This document shows positions 1 to 10,400 of a stretch of 64,000 bases of DNA, piece after piece. Numbering within the stretch: the stretch's first letter is position 1; the number at the start of each line of letters is the position of its first letter. The stretch covers positions 13,323 through 77,322 of the forward strand of contig CAYVHO010000013.1 of assembly GCA_964451325.1 (NCBI GenBank), in the 5' to 3' direction. The position numbers and the translations under genes are program-made. The notes under the pieces are model-generated. The model was given only the letters and a program-made list of their open reading frames with translations, was not told the origin of the DNA and did no database searches. The stretch is from JAADHI01 sp964451325. GTDB lineage: Bacteria > Nitrospirota > Nitrospiria > SBBL01 > JAADHI01.

Positions 1-122
1 TAAAAGAACTCCCGTAAACCATTTCCTTTTTAGTCCTTTTGCCCAAGTCATATAAAAATCCTCCAGATATCAATCGACAACTAACTTTTAAGTAACGACT
101 CTTCAAATGTGTGAAAAACGGT

Positions 123-494
123 CTACTTTGGAAATCCCTCGAGTACCCCGGTTTTCATTCCTGGTGTTCCTGAGTGACATCGAGCGCACTCAATGGGTTT
201 CCATGAAATCGTGCCATTATGGCATTTTCCACAAAACTGACCGTCAATAACAATTTTCTTCATATCAATGTCATTGGCACCCGAACGCATTTCAAAAATT
301 GCAGGGTGACAGACTTTGCACTTAAATTCCGCCCGATGATACCAGTGGGGAAACACAACGGGTGGCATTCCTCTTTTTTCCGCCTTGTTGTTCAGTACCA
401 TGTCGCCAAAATAAGCCGAAGCATGATCTGCGGTAAACAAGAACGAAAGCAGAAGGGTCATGCCCAACAATATGCCTAAACGTGCCTTTTTCAT
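123..494 (-). CDS. Exported three-haem c-type cytochrome (c7/c3-like)
   Basis: A 123-residue periplasmic electron carrier. Residues 1-27 form a signal peptide (Lys-Lys start, Leu/Phe-rich core, cleavage near ASA-Y). Three CXXCH haem-attachment motifs follow: CKVCH at 59-63, CGKCH at 88-92 and CARCH at 103-107. His residues before the first motif (FPHWYH) are likely distal ligands. Size and spacing resemble the cytochrome c7/c3 fold. The start is set by a strong Shine-Dalgarno sequence (AGGGAGG) just upstream of the ATG. It is divergent from the large cytochrome operon and probably belongs to the same electron-transfer system. Haem binding is firm from the motifs; redox partners are inferred. 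Confidence 0.85.
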   Translation of the reverse strand: MKKARLGILLGMTLLLSFLFTADHASAYFGDMVLNNKAEKRGMPPVVFPHWYHRAEFKCKVCHPAIFEMRSGANDIDMKKIVIDGQFCGKCHNGTISWKPIECARCHSGTPGMKTGVLEGFPK

Positions 495-533
495 CGTCCC
501 TCCCTAATTCCGATATATGACAAAGTTGGGGGA

Positions 534-584
534 TGATTACCATACCGATTTTTTTTTGTCAACATGTTTGCAAAGGATTTTATT
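534..584. promoter_or_regulatory. Possible overlapping divergent promoters of the cytochrome locus
   Basis: On the minus strand a perfect TTGACA (557-562) stands 17 bases from a poor -10 (TAATCA) and reads toward the small cytochrome. On the plus strand the overlapping TTGTCA (556-561) is 17 bases from TTTATT (579-584) and reads toward the operon. Only the minus -35 is strong. The arrangement would allow co-regulation of both sides, but it is a pattern match only. Confidence 0.3.
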
Positions 585-780
585 TGATTTTAACGGACTT
601 GTTTCTTCCTCTTCTTTCTCGATAAAACGCTAAATTGAAAAATTCAAAATAAATTGGATGCAGAGCTAGCAATTTGTACATTTTTTGTCTATATTACCCC
701 ATTATTATTGCACCGCATTGTTTCCATCGCGGTATTTCCCGTATTCGCCATTCCATTATAGTAGGGAGTTGTTGTTTAGG

Positions 781-1587
781 GTGAAGAATAAAGGGCTTAA
801 AATTGCGCTTCCGTTCTTGATGGCGGTTCTTCTTTTGTTCCTTGCCGTTTCTGCAAAAGGCGGATCGATCATTCGTTCCCGGCATGATCTTTCTTCTCTC
901 AATTGGCGGGGCTATCAGACTGAAACCGGTCCGATGCAGGGCGGTACCTATAGCGACTACCGGGAAGCCTGTGTCTATTGTCACACGCCCCATAATAGCA
1001 GCAGTGCTGCGCCACTTTGGAATCGTGAACTACCGAAGGAGCGGGAATATCGGATGTATTCCAGCCCCAATTTTGACTCTAAAATGCCCAAAGCACCGGA
1101 TGGGATTTCTCTCGCCTGTCTCTCTTGTCATGACGGCTCTGTTGCGGTCGACTCGGTTCTAAAACCACCCAAATTCCACAGTATTGTCGATGCAGGGGTC
1201 AAACACCGGATGACTCTGGAAGGCGAGCCGGGAACGGATGGCTGCTCAAAGTGCCACAATCGTTCGGAAGGAGCCTATGGCGGGGTTTCTGGAGCTCATG
1301 ACGCAACCATTCGTTATTTTACAAAAGATTTGCGGGACGACCATGCCTTTTCAATGGTTTATCCTTCTCTGGATATTGACCCCCAATTTAACCAGCCCAC
1401 AATATTGAAGGCAGATGGGGGACGCATGTTTGAAAATGGGATACAGACCTTCGAGGGCGACAAGGTGCAGTGTGCTTCCTGTCACGATATTCACAGCCCT
1501 GATGAAAAGAATTTGGAAGGGCGAGATCCCTTCCTTCGGACTTCAAACCGAGGAAGCGCCCTTTGTTTGACTTGTCATCAAAAATAG
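781..1587 (+). CDS. Five-haem doubled-CXXCH cytochrome c
   Basis: About 268 residues, exported. A basic N-terminus and hydrophobic stretch (residues 8-25, ending VSA-KGG) form the signal peptide. Five CXXCH motifs start near residues 64, 113, 155, 231 and 262. The pattern CXXCHTPH, then LWNRE, then CLSCHDGS, then DLRDDHAFSM is typical of doubled-CXXCH (cytochrome c3-like) proteins, where partner His residues coordinate the neighbouring haem. I chose the GTG at 781, after AGGGAG at 763-768, because earlier in-frame codons would put 32 residues before the signal peptide. It is first in the operon; the next gene starts 10 bases after its stop. It is related to the cytochromes at 2692 and 7430. 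Confidence 0.85.
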   Translation: MKNKGLKIALPFLMAVLLLFLAVSAKGGSIIRSRHDLSSLNWRGYQTETGPMQGGTYSDYREACVYCHTPHNSSSAAPLWNRELPKEREYRMYSSPNFDSKMPKAPDGISLACLSCHDGSVAVDSVLKPPKFHSIVDAGVKHRMTLEGEPGTDGCSKCHNRSEGAYGGVSGAHDATIRYFTKDLRDDHAFSMVYPSLDIDPQFNQPTILKADGGRMFENGIQTFEGDKVQCASCHDIHSPDEKNLEGRDPFLRTSNRGSALCLTCHQK

Positions 1588-1597
1588 GAGTGATTGT

Positions 1598-2695
1598 TTG
1601 ACTGCGCGTAGCCGTATTATAAGCTTTTTTCTTCTTGTGTTCGTGTTAGCGGGCTGTGGTGGTCGCACGCTGCGAACGGAACCTGAGCTCTTCTGGCCAC
1701 CCGCACCCGAAACGCCGCGCATCAAATTTGTCAAAACCATTTCATCCTCTGAAGACGTTGAAGAAAAAACCTGGCTTGATCATGTGAAGGCCTTTTTGTT
1801 TGGAGGTTCATCCTCAGCGCATCTTGTCAAGCCCTATGCTGTTTTTGCAAGCCCCTCGGGCCGTGTGTATGTGGCGGATTCTGGCTGGCGAAAAGTCCTT
1901 GTTTTTGATGAAACCCAGAAACGCTTTTCCATGTTGGGCGTAGATGGCCCCGGTGCTTTATCGGGCCCCTTAGGTGTAACTGTAGATGCGTCTGGACGGG
2001 TTTATGTCACAGACATGGTTCATCAGAAAGGTTTTGTTTATGACCCGGAAGGCCAGTTCCTCTTTAATTTTGGAGATAAAAACCAGTTAGAGCGCCCCGT
2101 TGGAGTTGCCGTAAACAACACCCTAAAGCGTGTCTACGTGGTCGATGCAAGGAAACATCAGGTTTTTGTCTACGACTTTGAGGGGAAATTCCTGTTTGTC
2201 TTTGGGGAACGGGGAACGGACGATGGTCATTTCAATTTCCCCGCCAACCTCTTTGTGGATACGCAGGGAAAAATCTATATCACCGACATGAATTTTCGGG
2301 TTCAGATTTTTGATGCTGACGGCAAGTTCCAATCGAAATTTGGCGGTGTTGGCACGGGTTTTGGCCAATTTTCTTTACCCAAGGGTGTTGGCGTGGATTC
2401 AAAGGGCCATATCTATGTTGTCGACGCACGTTTTAACAACGTGCAGATTTTTGATCCGACCGGGCAACTCTTGCTGTTCTTTGGTGAATTTGGCGGAGAA
2501 AAGGGTCAGTTTTGGTTGCCTGCGGGTTTGAGTGTGGATGCGCAGAACAGAATCTATATCGCAGATCAATACAATCATCGTATCAATGTTTTTCAGTATC
2601 TTGATCCGGTGGAAAGCACCCCATCTGAGGTCTCTGAAAATGTCTCTGAAATATTTCATGTTTCGAAAGAGGAAGGAGCCCTTGCTCCACAATGA
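1598..2695 (+). CDS. NHL-repeat beta-propeller lipoprotein
   Basis: 365 residues. Lipobox LAGC puts the lipidated Cys at residue 20. The body consists of repeated NHL blades with the recurring pattern P.GV.VD..G.IYV.D....V.VFD..G, about six blades. A conserved front segment (FWPPAPETPRIKFVKT) is shared with the second propeller at 6312. NHL propellers are usually protein-binding scaffolds, and no catalytic residues are evident. The TTG start has AGGAG seven bases upstream. The stop overlaps the next cytochrome start by four bases (ATGA), implying translational coupling. Its place between cytochromes suggests a structural or assembly role in the conduit; that role is inferred. Confidence 0.85.
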   Translation: MTARSRIISFFLLVFVLAGCGGRTLRTEPELFWPPAPETPRIKFVKTISSSEDVEEKTWLDHVKAFLFGGSSSAHLVKPYAVFASPSGRVYVADSGWRKVLVFDETQKRFSMLGVDGPGALSGPLGVTVDASGRVYVTDMVHQKGFVYDPEGQFLFNFGDKNQLERPVGVAVNNTLKRVYVVDARKHQVFVYDFEGKFLFVFGERGTDDGHFNFPANLFVDTQGKIYITDMNFRVQIFDADGKFQSKFGGVGTGFGQFSLPKGVGVDSKGHIYVVDARFNNVQIFDPTGQLLLFFGEFGGEKGQFWLPAGLSVDAQNRIYIADQYNHRINVFQYLDPVESTPSEVSENVSEIFHVSKEEGALAPQ

Positions 2696-3831
2696 AAATA
2701 TCCCCCAGAGAACGTTTGCGGAAAATAGGGGTTATTAACCCAACCATTTTAGTGGTGATGATTCTGTTTGTCTCTGCTTATTTTTCCTTTCAGAAGAGTT
2801 TTGCTTTGGAAGACGTGCGTCATACCAAGCATAATCTTGCCGTGAATCCCGATATTTTGGCTGGAGAAGGCAATGACTTTGTCCCGGGGGGGCTGACCTC
2901 CTTGCGTGGCGCGCGAAACCCTGCGGTCAGAGGTCTTGAAGGGGATGTGCGTCAGAATGAAGAAGTGTGTATTTTTTGTCACACCCCCCATGGGGGTCGA
3001 AGCAATGTAGGTGGCGTGCAGGGTGCTGCGCCACTTTGGAATCGGCGGCTTTCGAGTCCGATGGTTTATACCCCCTATAATAGTCAACATTTTGATGCAC
3101 AGGATCTGATGGGAACACCGGGTCGCCCCAAAGGGGTCTCTTTGGCTTGCCTCTCTTGTCACGATGGTGCCGTTGCTTTTGACGCACTCATTAATAGCTC
3201 AGGTTCCGGTGGTTTTTTCCCGCGGAATAAAACATTCGATGGTCCGGGGGGCAGTATCGGTATGGGTTTTTCCGGTCCGGCGGTGGATGCGTCCAATAGC
3301 TTTCGCGAAGGGAGACGTGCCGCTGCATCGAGTGGAGAGTTACCCGGTTTTGTCTTTTTTGATGGTTTTGGTTCAGGACCCAATGCCTCGTTTGGCGCGG
3401 AGCCTTTCCCCAACCTAGGGCTTGATCTGAGGGATGACCATCCCATCAGTATGGAAATTCCGAGGGCCGATCCCCAGTTTCGGGAAATTTTGACCAATAT
3501 CACGACAAAGGGCGGACGGATCCCTGGAAGTGGTGCTGTGATGTGGATTGACCGTGACCCCAATGGCGCAAACTTGCCCTTGGACAAACGGGATCGCATT
3601 CGAGCCTATGCCTCTGATCCGAGTCGCCCGGATGCGCCTTATATCGAGTGCGCTTCCTGTCATAATCCGCACGAAGCGAGTCGTCCGGGTGGCCAACCAG
3701 CACTTTCAGAGCCGGTCAATGCATTTACAGTCAATAACTCCCTCTTTCTTCGTTTAGCCTCACGGCCTAATCCAGATTCACAAGATCGAAATGCAAAAAG
3801 TTTAATTTGTTTGAGTTGCCATAAAAAATGA
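2692..3831 (+). CDS. Four-haem doubled-CXXCH cytochrome c
   Basis: 379 residues with an N-terminal hydrophobic segment (about residues 16-36) acting as signal peptide or anchor. CXXCH motifs start near residues 93 (CIFCHTPHGG), 153 (CLSCHDGA), 320 (CASCHNPHE) and 373 (CLSCHKK at the C-terminus). The TKHNLA motif after the signal and the DLRDDHPISM motif match the neighbouring cytochromes, marking them as one family. A Gly/Phe-rich stretch of about 150 residues separates haems 2 and 3. It overlaps the upstream lipoprotein and the downstream chaperone gene by four bases each, so the genes are tightly coupled. It is likely periplasmic or outer-membrane-associated. Confidence 0.85.
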   Translation: MKISPRERLRKIGVINPTILVVMILFVSAYFSFQKSFALEDVRHTKHNLAVNPDILAGEGNDFVPGGLTSLRGARNPAVRGLEGDVRQNEEVCIFCHTPHGGRSNVGGVQGAAPLWNRRLSSPMVYTPYNSQHFDAQDLMGTPGRPKGVSLACLSCHDGAVAFDALINSSGSGGFFPRNKTFDGPGGSIGMGFSGPAVDASNSFREGRRAAASSGELPGFVFFDGFGSGPNASFGAEPFPNLGLDLRDDHPISMEIPRADPQFREILTNITTKGGRIPGSGAVMWIDRDPNGANLPLDKRDRIRAYASDPSRPDAPYIECASCHNPHEASRPGGQPALSEPVNAFTVNNSLFLRLASRPNPDSQDRNAKSLICLSCHKK

Positions 3832-4400
3832 TGGATGTACATAAAAAAAAACAAAGGTTAAATGCGCTTTATCCAAACAGAGCCGTCATTCTTTTTGCTG
3901 TGTTGATGGTTTCCTTTTTTGCTCCTTCTGTTTTTGCAAACCCCTTGGCACGGGTCAACCAAACGCCGATTGATGCAGATGAGATTAAAGCCAGAATCCA
4001 GGTTTATTTGCGTCAAATCGGGCATAAAAGGCTTTCTCCAATTCGCATGGTTTTGCTTGAAAAAGAGTTCCTAAAAAAAGCCATTGAAGAAGAGTTGCTC
4101 TATCAGGAAGCCCTCCATAATAAATTATCGGTCAGCGCAGCGGAAATTGCTGCCGGATTGGAGCAAATTCGTCACCGCTTTCCATCCGAGCAGGCTTACC
4201 TTAAAGGGCTTTCTAATGAAGCTTTGAGTTTACAGGATCTTGAAACGGGTGTTTATCGTTCAATTTTGATTCAAAAGTCATGGCAACGCCTATCGCAGAT
4301 GGATGAGGATACACGTTTAAATCGTGTGCGTGAGATGACAAAATCAGCCGATATCGAAATTTTTGAAATAGAGGTATTTACAGGGCTTGAGAATGAATAA
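3828..4400 (+). CDS. SurA-N-like periplasmic chaperone (no PPIase domain)
   Basis: 190 residues. A signal peptide (cleavage near VFA-NPL) is followed by LARVNQTPIDADEI, the usual opening of SurA/PpiD N-terminal chaperone domains, and then by predicted helices (KEFLKKAIEEELLYQEA...). The protein ends where the rotamase (parvulin) domain would begin, so it should be a holdase rather than an isomerase. It starts at an ATGA overlap with the four-haem cytochrome and lies just before the outer-membrane barrel gene. It most likely escorts the barrel or the apocytochromes across the periplasm. Similar isomerase-type genes accompany cytochrome conduit or filament loci in metal-reducing bacteria, from memory. 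Confidence 0.7.
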   Translation: MMDVHKKKQRLNALYPNRAVILFAVLMVSFFAPSVFANPLARVNQTPIDADEIKARIQVYLRQIGHKRLSPIRMVLLEKEFLKKAIEEELLYQEALHNKLSVSAAEIAAGLEQIRHRFPSEQAYLKGLSNEALSLQDLETGVYRSILIQKSWQRLSQMDEDTRLNRVREMTKSADIEIFEIEVFTGLENE

Positions 4401-4413
4401 TGTTGGTGTCTGA

Positions 4414-6309
4414 GTGCATAAAAGCCGTATGAAGAAACCAGAAAGAAAATTATTCCATTTGCGGATGCGAGATTGTTGTTTTCTCGGCCTTTTTTCTGCC
4501 CTTGTGCTCTTTCCTTCCGAAGCCCAGTCCCGCTTTATTAACGTGAGTGGATCACTGGATTTTACCTACGGAGAGGTCAAAACGATCTCAGAGGTCAATG
4601 GCACGGATCGCACGAGCTATCTTCAGCAGCGCTACAGTCTGCAAAATTTTGGTGAGTTGTTTAACCCGCGCATCGGAAATCTCCTCATGAGTGGCACCTT
4701 TCTTGAGCAAGACACCAAGACCAGCCGTCAGGGAGATCAGGATTTTTCGAATACAGATTATTCCTTTGCAGCAAACCTATTCCCCTATGCCTCCCCGCTC
4801 AATCTTTATTATCAACGCATGAACCGTCAGAATAAAGTCAGCGCGACCGCCCTGCAAAATACTTATGAGGCTGAAGACCGCCAGACCACTATTGGAGGGA
4901 ACTGGACGCTGCTGTCTCGTCATCTTCCGCGTGTTCGGGTCTCCTATAATCAGTCTGAGCTTGAGGCATCGGACGACGCAGACCGTTTCCCCAATAGCAT
5001 TAACCGTTTTTTGAATCTTGAGTCCAACGGTCGTTTTCGTGAGACCAGCTTGACGGGCCGTTATCAGCACAGTGAAGTGGATGTCGCCCGGAGGGGAATT
5101 GGAAGGGTTCAAACCGTAAAAAGCGACGCCTTTACGCTCAATACGGTCAGTCGTCCGGCGCCTGCCTTGGTGGCCACGACAAATTGGCGTTGGGCCGGGC
5201 CAAGTTCTGGAGGTGCTGCGGGAACGACTTTCTCACAAGAACGTGGTTTTGGTAGCACACTTTCTTATACGCCATCGGTAAAATGGGACACACATGCGCG
5301 TTTCAACTATTCTGAAACACCCAGCGGCACAGGTGACTTTAAACAACAGAATGCCTTTTGGAGTGGATCCTATCGTCCGACTGAGGAATTGGATATGGTG
5401 GTGAGCGGGCGTTATTTTCGCTTCGATGTTAACAATGTCGAAACGACCTCTCCCTATTTTGACTATGGTGTGAATTACAGACCCTTTTTCGGCTTTTCTT
5501 CCGGTATTGGTGCGTCTATCGGACAGACCAAAACGAAGGGGAGTGGAACCGATGTCACCAATGATTATCAGCGTTTTCGTGGCAATATGGACTATACCCG
5601 CGCCTCGGAGCGCTTACGTTATTCCTCGGCCTATTCCTTCAGCCAGGGTTACTCGGATACCAAAGGGCAGGATAAGTTCAGGGATGTTATGCACACCGTT
5701 ACACTGATGGTCGAAAATACCCAGATTCGCTACGTCCATGTTTCTTTGGGATATACCTTCAATGATGTCGATGCCAGCCGTGAAGCCAGTGATGTGCAAA
5801 ATACCGGCGATCAGCGTTCTCACCTGTTTCAACTCAATGCAAATTCCAGCTATTTTCGAGGGTTATTGACTTCCTCTGACAGTCTCTTGCTACAATCGAC
5901 TGCGAGCTGGACCAAAATCGACGGTTTTGGCCCGGCAGGAGAAAACATCCTCTTGGATGGACGAGGAAACTACTATTTTTTACCAGGGGCCATGTTTTCA
6001 ACAGGTTTTACGCATCAGAATTATCCCGGAGGTTTCTATGCCGATACCACTACCTACTACGAGGAGTTGAGTTGGAGCTTTTATATTGGGGCAACCTCCT
6101 TTAACTTCTCTGCCACCGCAAGACAGCAACGCAGTGATGGAGACCGAAGCTTGAATCGAGATACCATTGAGTCCAGTGGTGGTCTTTCGTATCGTGTTGG
6201 ACGATTTGCGCTTTCGGCAGATGCACGTTGGACTGAAGACCAGTCGAAGGCAGACGAGGTTGATACAGAAACCCGATCTGTTTTTGTACGTGCCAGTCGG
6301 TCTTTTTAA
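4414..6309 (+). CDS. Outer-membrane beta-barrel, putative porin of the cytochrome conduit
   Basis: About 631 residues. The N-terminal hydrophobic segment ends EAQS-RF. Thereafter the sequence alternates short polar and aromatic strands of transmembrane-barrel type and ends with Phe (VRASRSF), the usual C-terminal signature for BAM insertion. Size matches MtrB/PioB-type sheath porins, but I see no N-terminal CXXC, so assignment to that family is by position and topology only. The start is GTG 4414 or ATG 4429. Surrounded by four cytochrome or propeller genes on the same strand, it is the obvious candidate for carrying electrons or cytochromes across the outer membrane. Confidence 0.7.
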   Translation: MHKSRMKKPERKLFHLRMRDCCFLGLFSALVLFPSEAQSRFINVSGSLDFTYGEVKTISEVNGTDRTSYLQQRYSLQNFGELFNPRIGNLLMSGTFLEQDTKTSRQGDQDFSNTDYSFAANLFPYASPLNLYYQRMNRQNKVSATALQNTYEAEDRQTTIGGNWTLLSRHLPRVRVSYNQSELEASDDADRFPNSINRFLNLESNGRFRETSLTGRYQHSEVDVARRGIGRVQTVKSDAFTLNTVSRPAPALVATTNWRWAGPSSGGAAGTTFSQERGFGSTLSYTPSVKWDTHARFNYSETPSGTGDFKQQNAFWSGSYRPTEELDMVVSGRYFRFDVNNVETTSPYFDYGVNYRPFFGFSSGIGASIGQTKTKGSGTDVTNDYQRFRGNMDYTRASERLRYSSAYSFSQGYSDTKGQDKFRDVMHTVTLMVENTQIRYVHVSLGYTFNDVDASREASDVQNTGDQRSHLFQLNANSSYFRGLLTSSDSLLLQSTASWTKIDGFGPAGENILLDGRGNYYFLPGAMFSTGFTHQNYPGGFYADTTTYYEELSWSFYIGATSFNFSATARQQRSDGDRSLNRDTIESSGGLSYRVGRFALSADARWTEDQSKADEVDTETRSVFVRASRSF

Positions 6310-6311
6310 TC

Positions 6312-7358
6312 ATGATATTGCGATCACGATTTTTAAAACACGGACTTCTTGTTGTCCTGATCATGATCTGCTCGGCCTGTGCGGCAGCACCTGTTAAAGA
6401 AAAACCAAGTATTTTTTGGCCAAAACCTCCGGATGCGCCTAAAATTTCTTTTGTCGATACCTGGTCAAAACCCGCAGATATCGGCCTGAAACCCTCCTGG
6501 TTTAAGCGTGTCGTTCACTTCATCTTTGGTGAAGCAAAGACGCCCTATGTGCTGAGGCCTTCGGGTGTGGCCGTGGATGGTCAGGGTGGGGTGTATGTGG
6601 CCGATACCGGTTTGCAGGTCGTTCACCATTTTGATCAAAAGAACCGGAAGTACCGTCAGCTTTTTCAAATCACCCAAAATGAACGGCTTCAAAACCCCAT
6701 CGGGGTCGCCGTGGATGCCACGGGCTTACTGTATGTCTCTGATACCGACCTCAACCGTATTTTCGTATTTAATCAGGACAAAAAGATGGTGCGTGTCATT
6801 GGAAACGATGAAAAAGCAAAACGTGTTTCCGGGCTTGCACTGGACCCCGTTCGTAAACGCTTGTATGTCGTTGATACCATCGGGCATCAGATTTTGGTCT
6901 ACTCGCTTGAGGGGGAATGGCTAAAAACAATTGGAAAACGGGGGATTGAACCCGGAACTTTTAATTTCCCAACCTATGCCACCGTGGATGCGGATGGAGC
7001 GCTTTACGTCGCCGACTCACTTAACTTTCGCATCCAGATTTTTGACCCGGACGGCGCATTTCAGTTTCAGTTTGGCCGCCTGGGCAGAAACTTGGGGGAG
7101 TTTTCCCGTCCAAAAGGTGTTGCCGTGGATGCCCAAAAAAACATCTATGTCGTGGATTCCCTTTTTGATACCATCCAGGTGTTTAATGCTTCAGGAGAAT
7201 TGTTGATTCATTTTGGAAAAACCGGTGTTGCGCCAGGAACGTTTTGGTTGCCTGCGGGCATTGCCGTGGACGATGCCGGACATATTTATATTGCGGATGG
7301 GTACAATAAAAGGGTTCAAGTTTTTAAGTTATTGCAGGATGAGACACCACCGGGATAG
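6312..7358 (+). CDS. Second NHL-repeat beta-propeller lipoprotein
   Basis: 348 residues. The N-terminal hydrophobic region ends in a lipobox-like CSAC. A FWPKPPDAPKISFVDT segment then parallels the propeller at 1598, and about six NHL blades (GVAVD..G.IYVVDS...IQVF...G) follow. The gene begins two bases after the barrel stop. The two propellers are clear paralogues, and the operon repeats a cytochrome-propeller-cytochrome pattern on either side of the barrel. Function is unknown; a scaffold for cytochromes in the periplasm or at the surface is the simplest reading. Confidence 0.85.
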   Translation: MILRSRFLKHGLLVVLIMICSACAAAPVKEKPSIFWPKPPDAPKISFVDTWSKPADIGLKPSWFKRVVHFIFGEAKTPYVLRPSGVAVDGQGGVYVADTGLQVVHHFDQKNRKYRQLFQITQNERLQNPIGVAVDATGLLYVSDTDLNRIFVFNQDKKMVRVIGNDEKAKRVSGLALDPVRKRLYVVDTIGHQILVYSLEGEWLKTIGKRGIEPGTFNFPTYATVDADGALYVADSLNFRIQIFDPDGAFQFQFGRLGRNLGEFSRPKGVAVDAQKNIYVVDSLFDTIQVFNASGELLIHFGKTGVAPGTFWLPAGIAVDDAGHIYIADGYNKRVQVFKLLQDETPPG

Positions 7359-7429
7359 CGCCGCCTTGTTTTTTTGTATGGGGTGTTTTGGTTGACAAAG
7401 AATCTCCGGCTGATTATATTCTTTGCGCG

Positions 7430-10400
7430 ATGATGAAAGGGTTGTTTCCATTGATTAGAAAAATCTGCTCCTTCTTGGGCCTGTGCAAATCTTTGGGCAC
7501 CTCGCTCCCGTTCTTATTATTTGTCCTTCTCTCCGGTGTTGTAGGCCTTTCTCTTTTTTCTGATCGTTTGTCTTGGGCTCAACCCACATTTGAGCCCTTT
7601 AATGAAGACGTGAGCAGTACAAAACATAATCTTTCAGCCGTCCCCTTGGATGCCGAGCAGCAGCAGATTTTCAATGAACTTTTTAGCCCGGATAACGAGC
7701 GTAATGTAAAGTCCACGCTTGCAAACGGCACAACAGAAGTCTGCGTTTTCTGCCATACCCCCCACGGTGCGAGCCAAGAAGGGGTCGCCATTCGCGCACC
7801 CATTTGGAATCGCAATCTCTCCAAAGCCCAATATCAGATGTACGATCAGGTTTGGAGTAAGTCGTTTGAGGCCACGCCCAATGATCCAGGTCGCCCGACA
7901 GGTTATTCCCGTCTCTGTCTCTCTTGTCATGACGGTACGATTGCGCTCGGAAGTGTTTTGAATAAATCGGGCAGTGGTGGTTTTGAGGGCGAATATACCA
8001 TGGAATATCCCACGAACCAGTCTCCCGCAGGGCCTTTTGGTTCGATTCCGGTTGGAGAAGGGGCCACTTCGCAGAATACACGTGCGCTGGGGCGGGATCT
8101 TAGAAACGATCATCCCATTTCAATGAAATTTGACACCGCATTACTCGCAAAAGACGTCGAATTTGTAAATCCCGGCCCACCCGTGCGCCGACCTTTTACT
8201 GAAAGCACACCCACACCGCTTTCTCCTTTGAGACGGGCTTCCGGCAATAATGTCAATGTTTATGATTCTGTGCAGTGTACCTCTTGTCACAATCCGCATC
8301 AGGTTGATTTTCCTAAGTTTTTACGCGCCAATCGTTTGCAGTCGCGGACCTTTGCCTCAACTCAAGCTGAAAAACGCGTGGGTGAACCCACACGAGGCGG
8401 GCCTCCCTCACCGGAAGGGGCGATTCTCTGTCTCTTTTGTCATGATAAACCCGGCTGGCCGTATAATCCGGATGAGTTGAATTCCCATTTTGGCGATCGG
8501 CAGGCGGGTGTTTTTGATGATACCCGTCTTAAACCGGGTGCGACGAATTTACACGATGGCGAAGCGCCTGTTGTGGCTGAGCGGGCCTGCTTGGTGTGTC
8601 ACGATCCCCATACACGCCAGGGGGCGGTGCGTATTTTGAGAGAAGGGGTCGATGCTGTCGGAAATGTTGCGATTGAGAACACCTGCTATCAATGCCATCA
8701 GCCACAGGAAACCTCTATTTTACAAGCACCAACACGTGCGCCGGATATTCGAAGCCAGTTTTTTAGAGATCGCGAAGGCAACGGCAATCACGGGACTTCC
8801 CCGACAGGCAGTGCCATGGACTTGACCCTGGGTTTGGGACATGAGCCTGTTTTTGTGGATGATCCGAAAGAAGGGGTTCAATTGGGCAGCGACAATCTTG
8901 TCCCTTCGTTCTTTGGTGGGCCATTTCAATCCCCGCCCAACAATAAAGACGTTGATTTACAACACGCGACCAGCACCCCGGATACCTCTCACGTTGAGTG
9001 TGTGGATTGTCATAATATGCATCGTGTCACCCGCCGAAATCGTTTTCAAGGCATTCCGGGGATCACCATTCGCAGCCAAATTGTGGCCAGCACCGTCCGG
9101 GGGGCCGCTGAAGTGCGGGAGCCCTATCTTTACGAGGTTTGTCTGCGGTGTCACGGCAACACTTTTAATAATCATGTGCGAGAAGCCCTCTTTACGGCCC
9201 TGGGAACGGGGAAAATGGTTCAGGCGCGGGGGAATAGCCCCATCAGCCCGGGTTTGGGTGTGAATGCCCACGGCAGCAATAAACGTAAAGAATTTGACCC
9301 GGATGCGCGACCTTTTTACACCGAAAATTTTAGGATAGCCGATACAACAAACCCTGGGGGGCCGCTTGTAATAGACCCTAATCCGCCGATGGTTAATACC
9401 TCTTTTCATCCTATCTTTCAGCCGGGTCGTAATCAGTCTGGGGTGCTCAATAATTTCAATCTATTTGTGGATGTGCCCACGCAGCAAGGGCAGTTGATGG
9501 GTGGTTTTGGTTCTCAGGCCAGTTTTGATTCCAGGGGACGGGTGAGCGGGCAGGATGGTTCCGGGGGGCTCTCTCGTCGGGCGACCCTGCAGTGTCCTGA
9601 TTGTCATAATACGGATCTCTTCGGAACTTTTGCGGGGAATATTCCTTTGTTTCGAGGTCTTGCAAATGGTTTTCCTTTAGGCATCAATTTTCCTGATTAT
9701 CCCGGCCCCATCAGTTTTGATGAAACACGCGGCCCGGCATATAAACGCATCACTGATCGTTCTCCCAGTATCCCGGAAAATCCGATCGGTATCCGAACGT
9801 CTTCTCTGAATGATCCGAAGACGGCACAAGGGCCTCATGGTTCAATTTACAAACGCGTTCTGCGTGCTAACTATGACACGACCATCGGAACGGCGACGAC
9901 CCCCCCACCAGGAACCGTAAAGGGTCAGTACAACCCCCAAAACTTTGGACTTTGTTTTAATTGCCATAGTGAATCGGCCTTTATTACGCCCTATTGGGAA
10001 TCGGCGACGGCCATCGGTCCCAAAAGTCGTCTGACCAACTTTTACCGAGGGGGGACGACAGATGTTGATGGTCGAGGGACGCAGGGGGGGAATCTTCATA
10101 TGTTGCACTTGATTGGTCGAACGAATGCCCGATGTCATGAGTGCCACAATAACGTCCACAGTAATGTTGAGGCGGGTAACACCGTTTTTGTGGGGATGAA
10201 TGACCCAAAATTCAAGGCCGACAATCCGGGACACGAAATGAGTACACACCTCATTAATTTTCAGCCCAATATCATCGGGAACCGTGTGGCGAACCAACCC
10301 ATGTGGGGTGCGGGTAATATTGTTAATGGGCCTGACGGAGGACAAAGCGGAACAAGTCCTGGTAATGACTACGACAACCCCAATAAGGCTGGAGAACATA

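Noticed and set aside
7388..7429. TTG 7388 as start of the giant cytochrome
   Set aside because: Weak ribosome site and an extra charged lead before the signal segment; kept only as an alternative.
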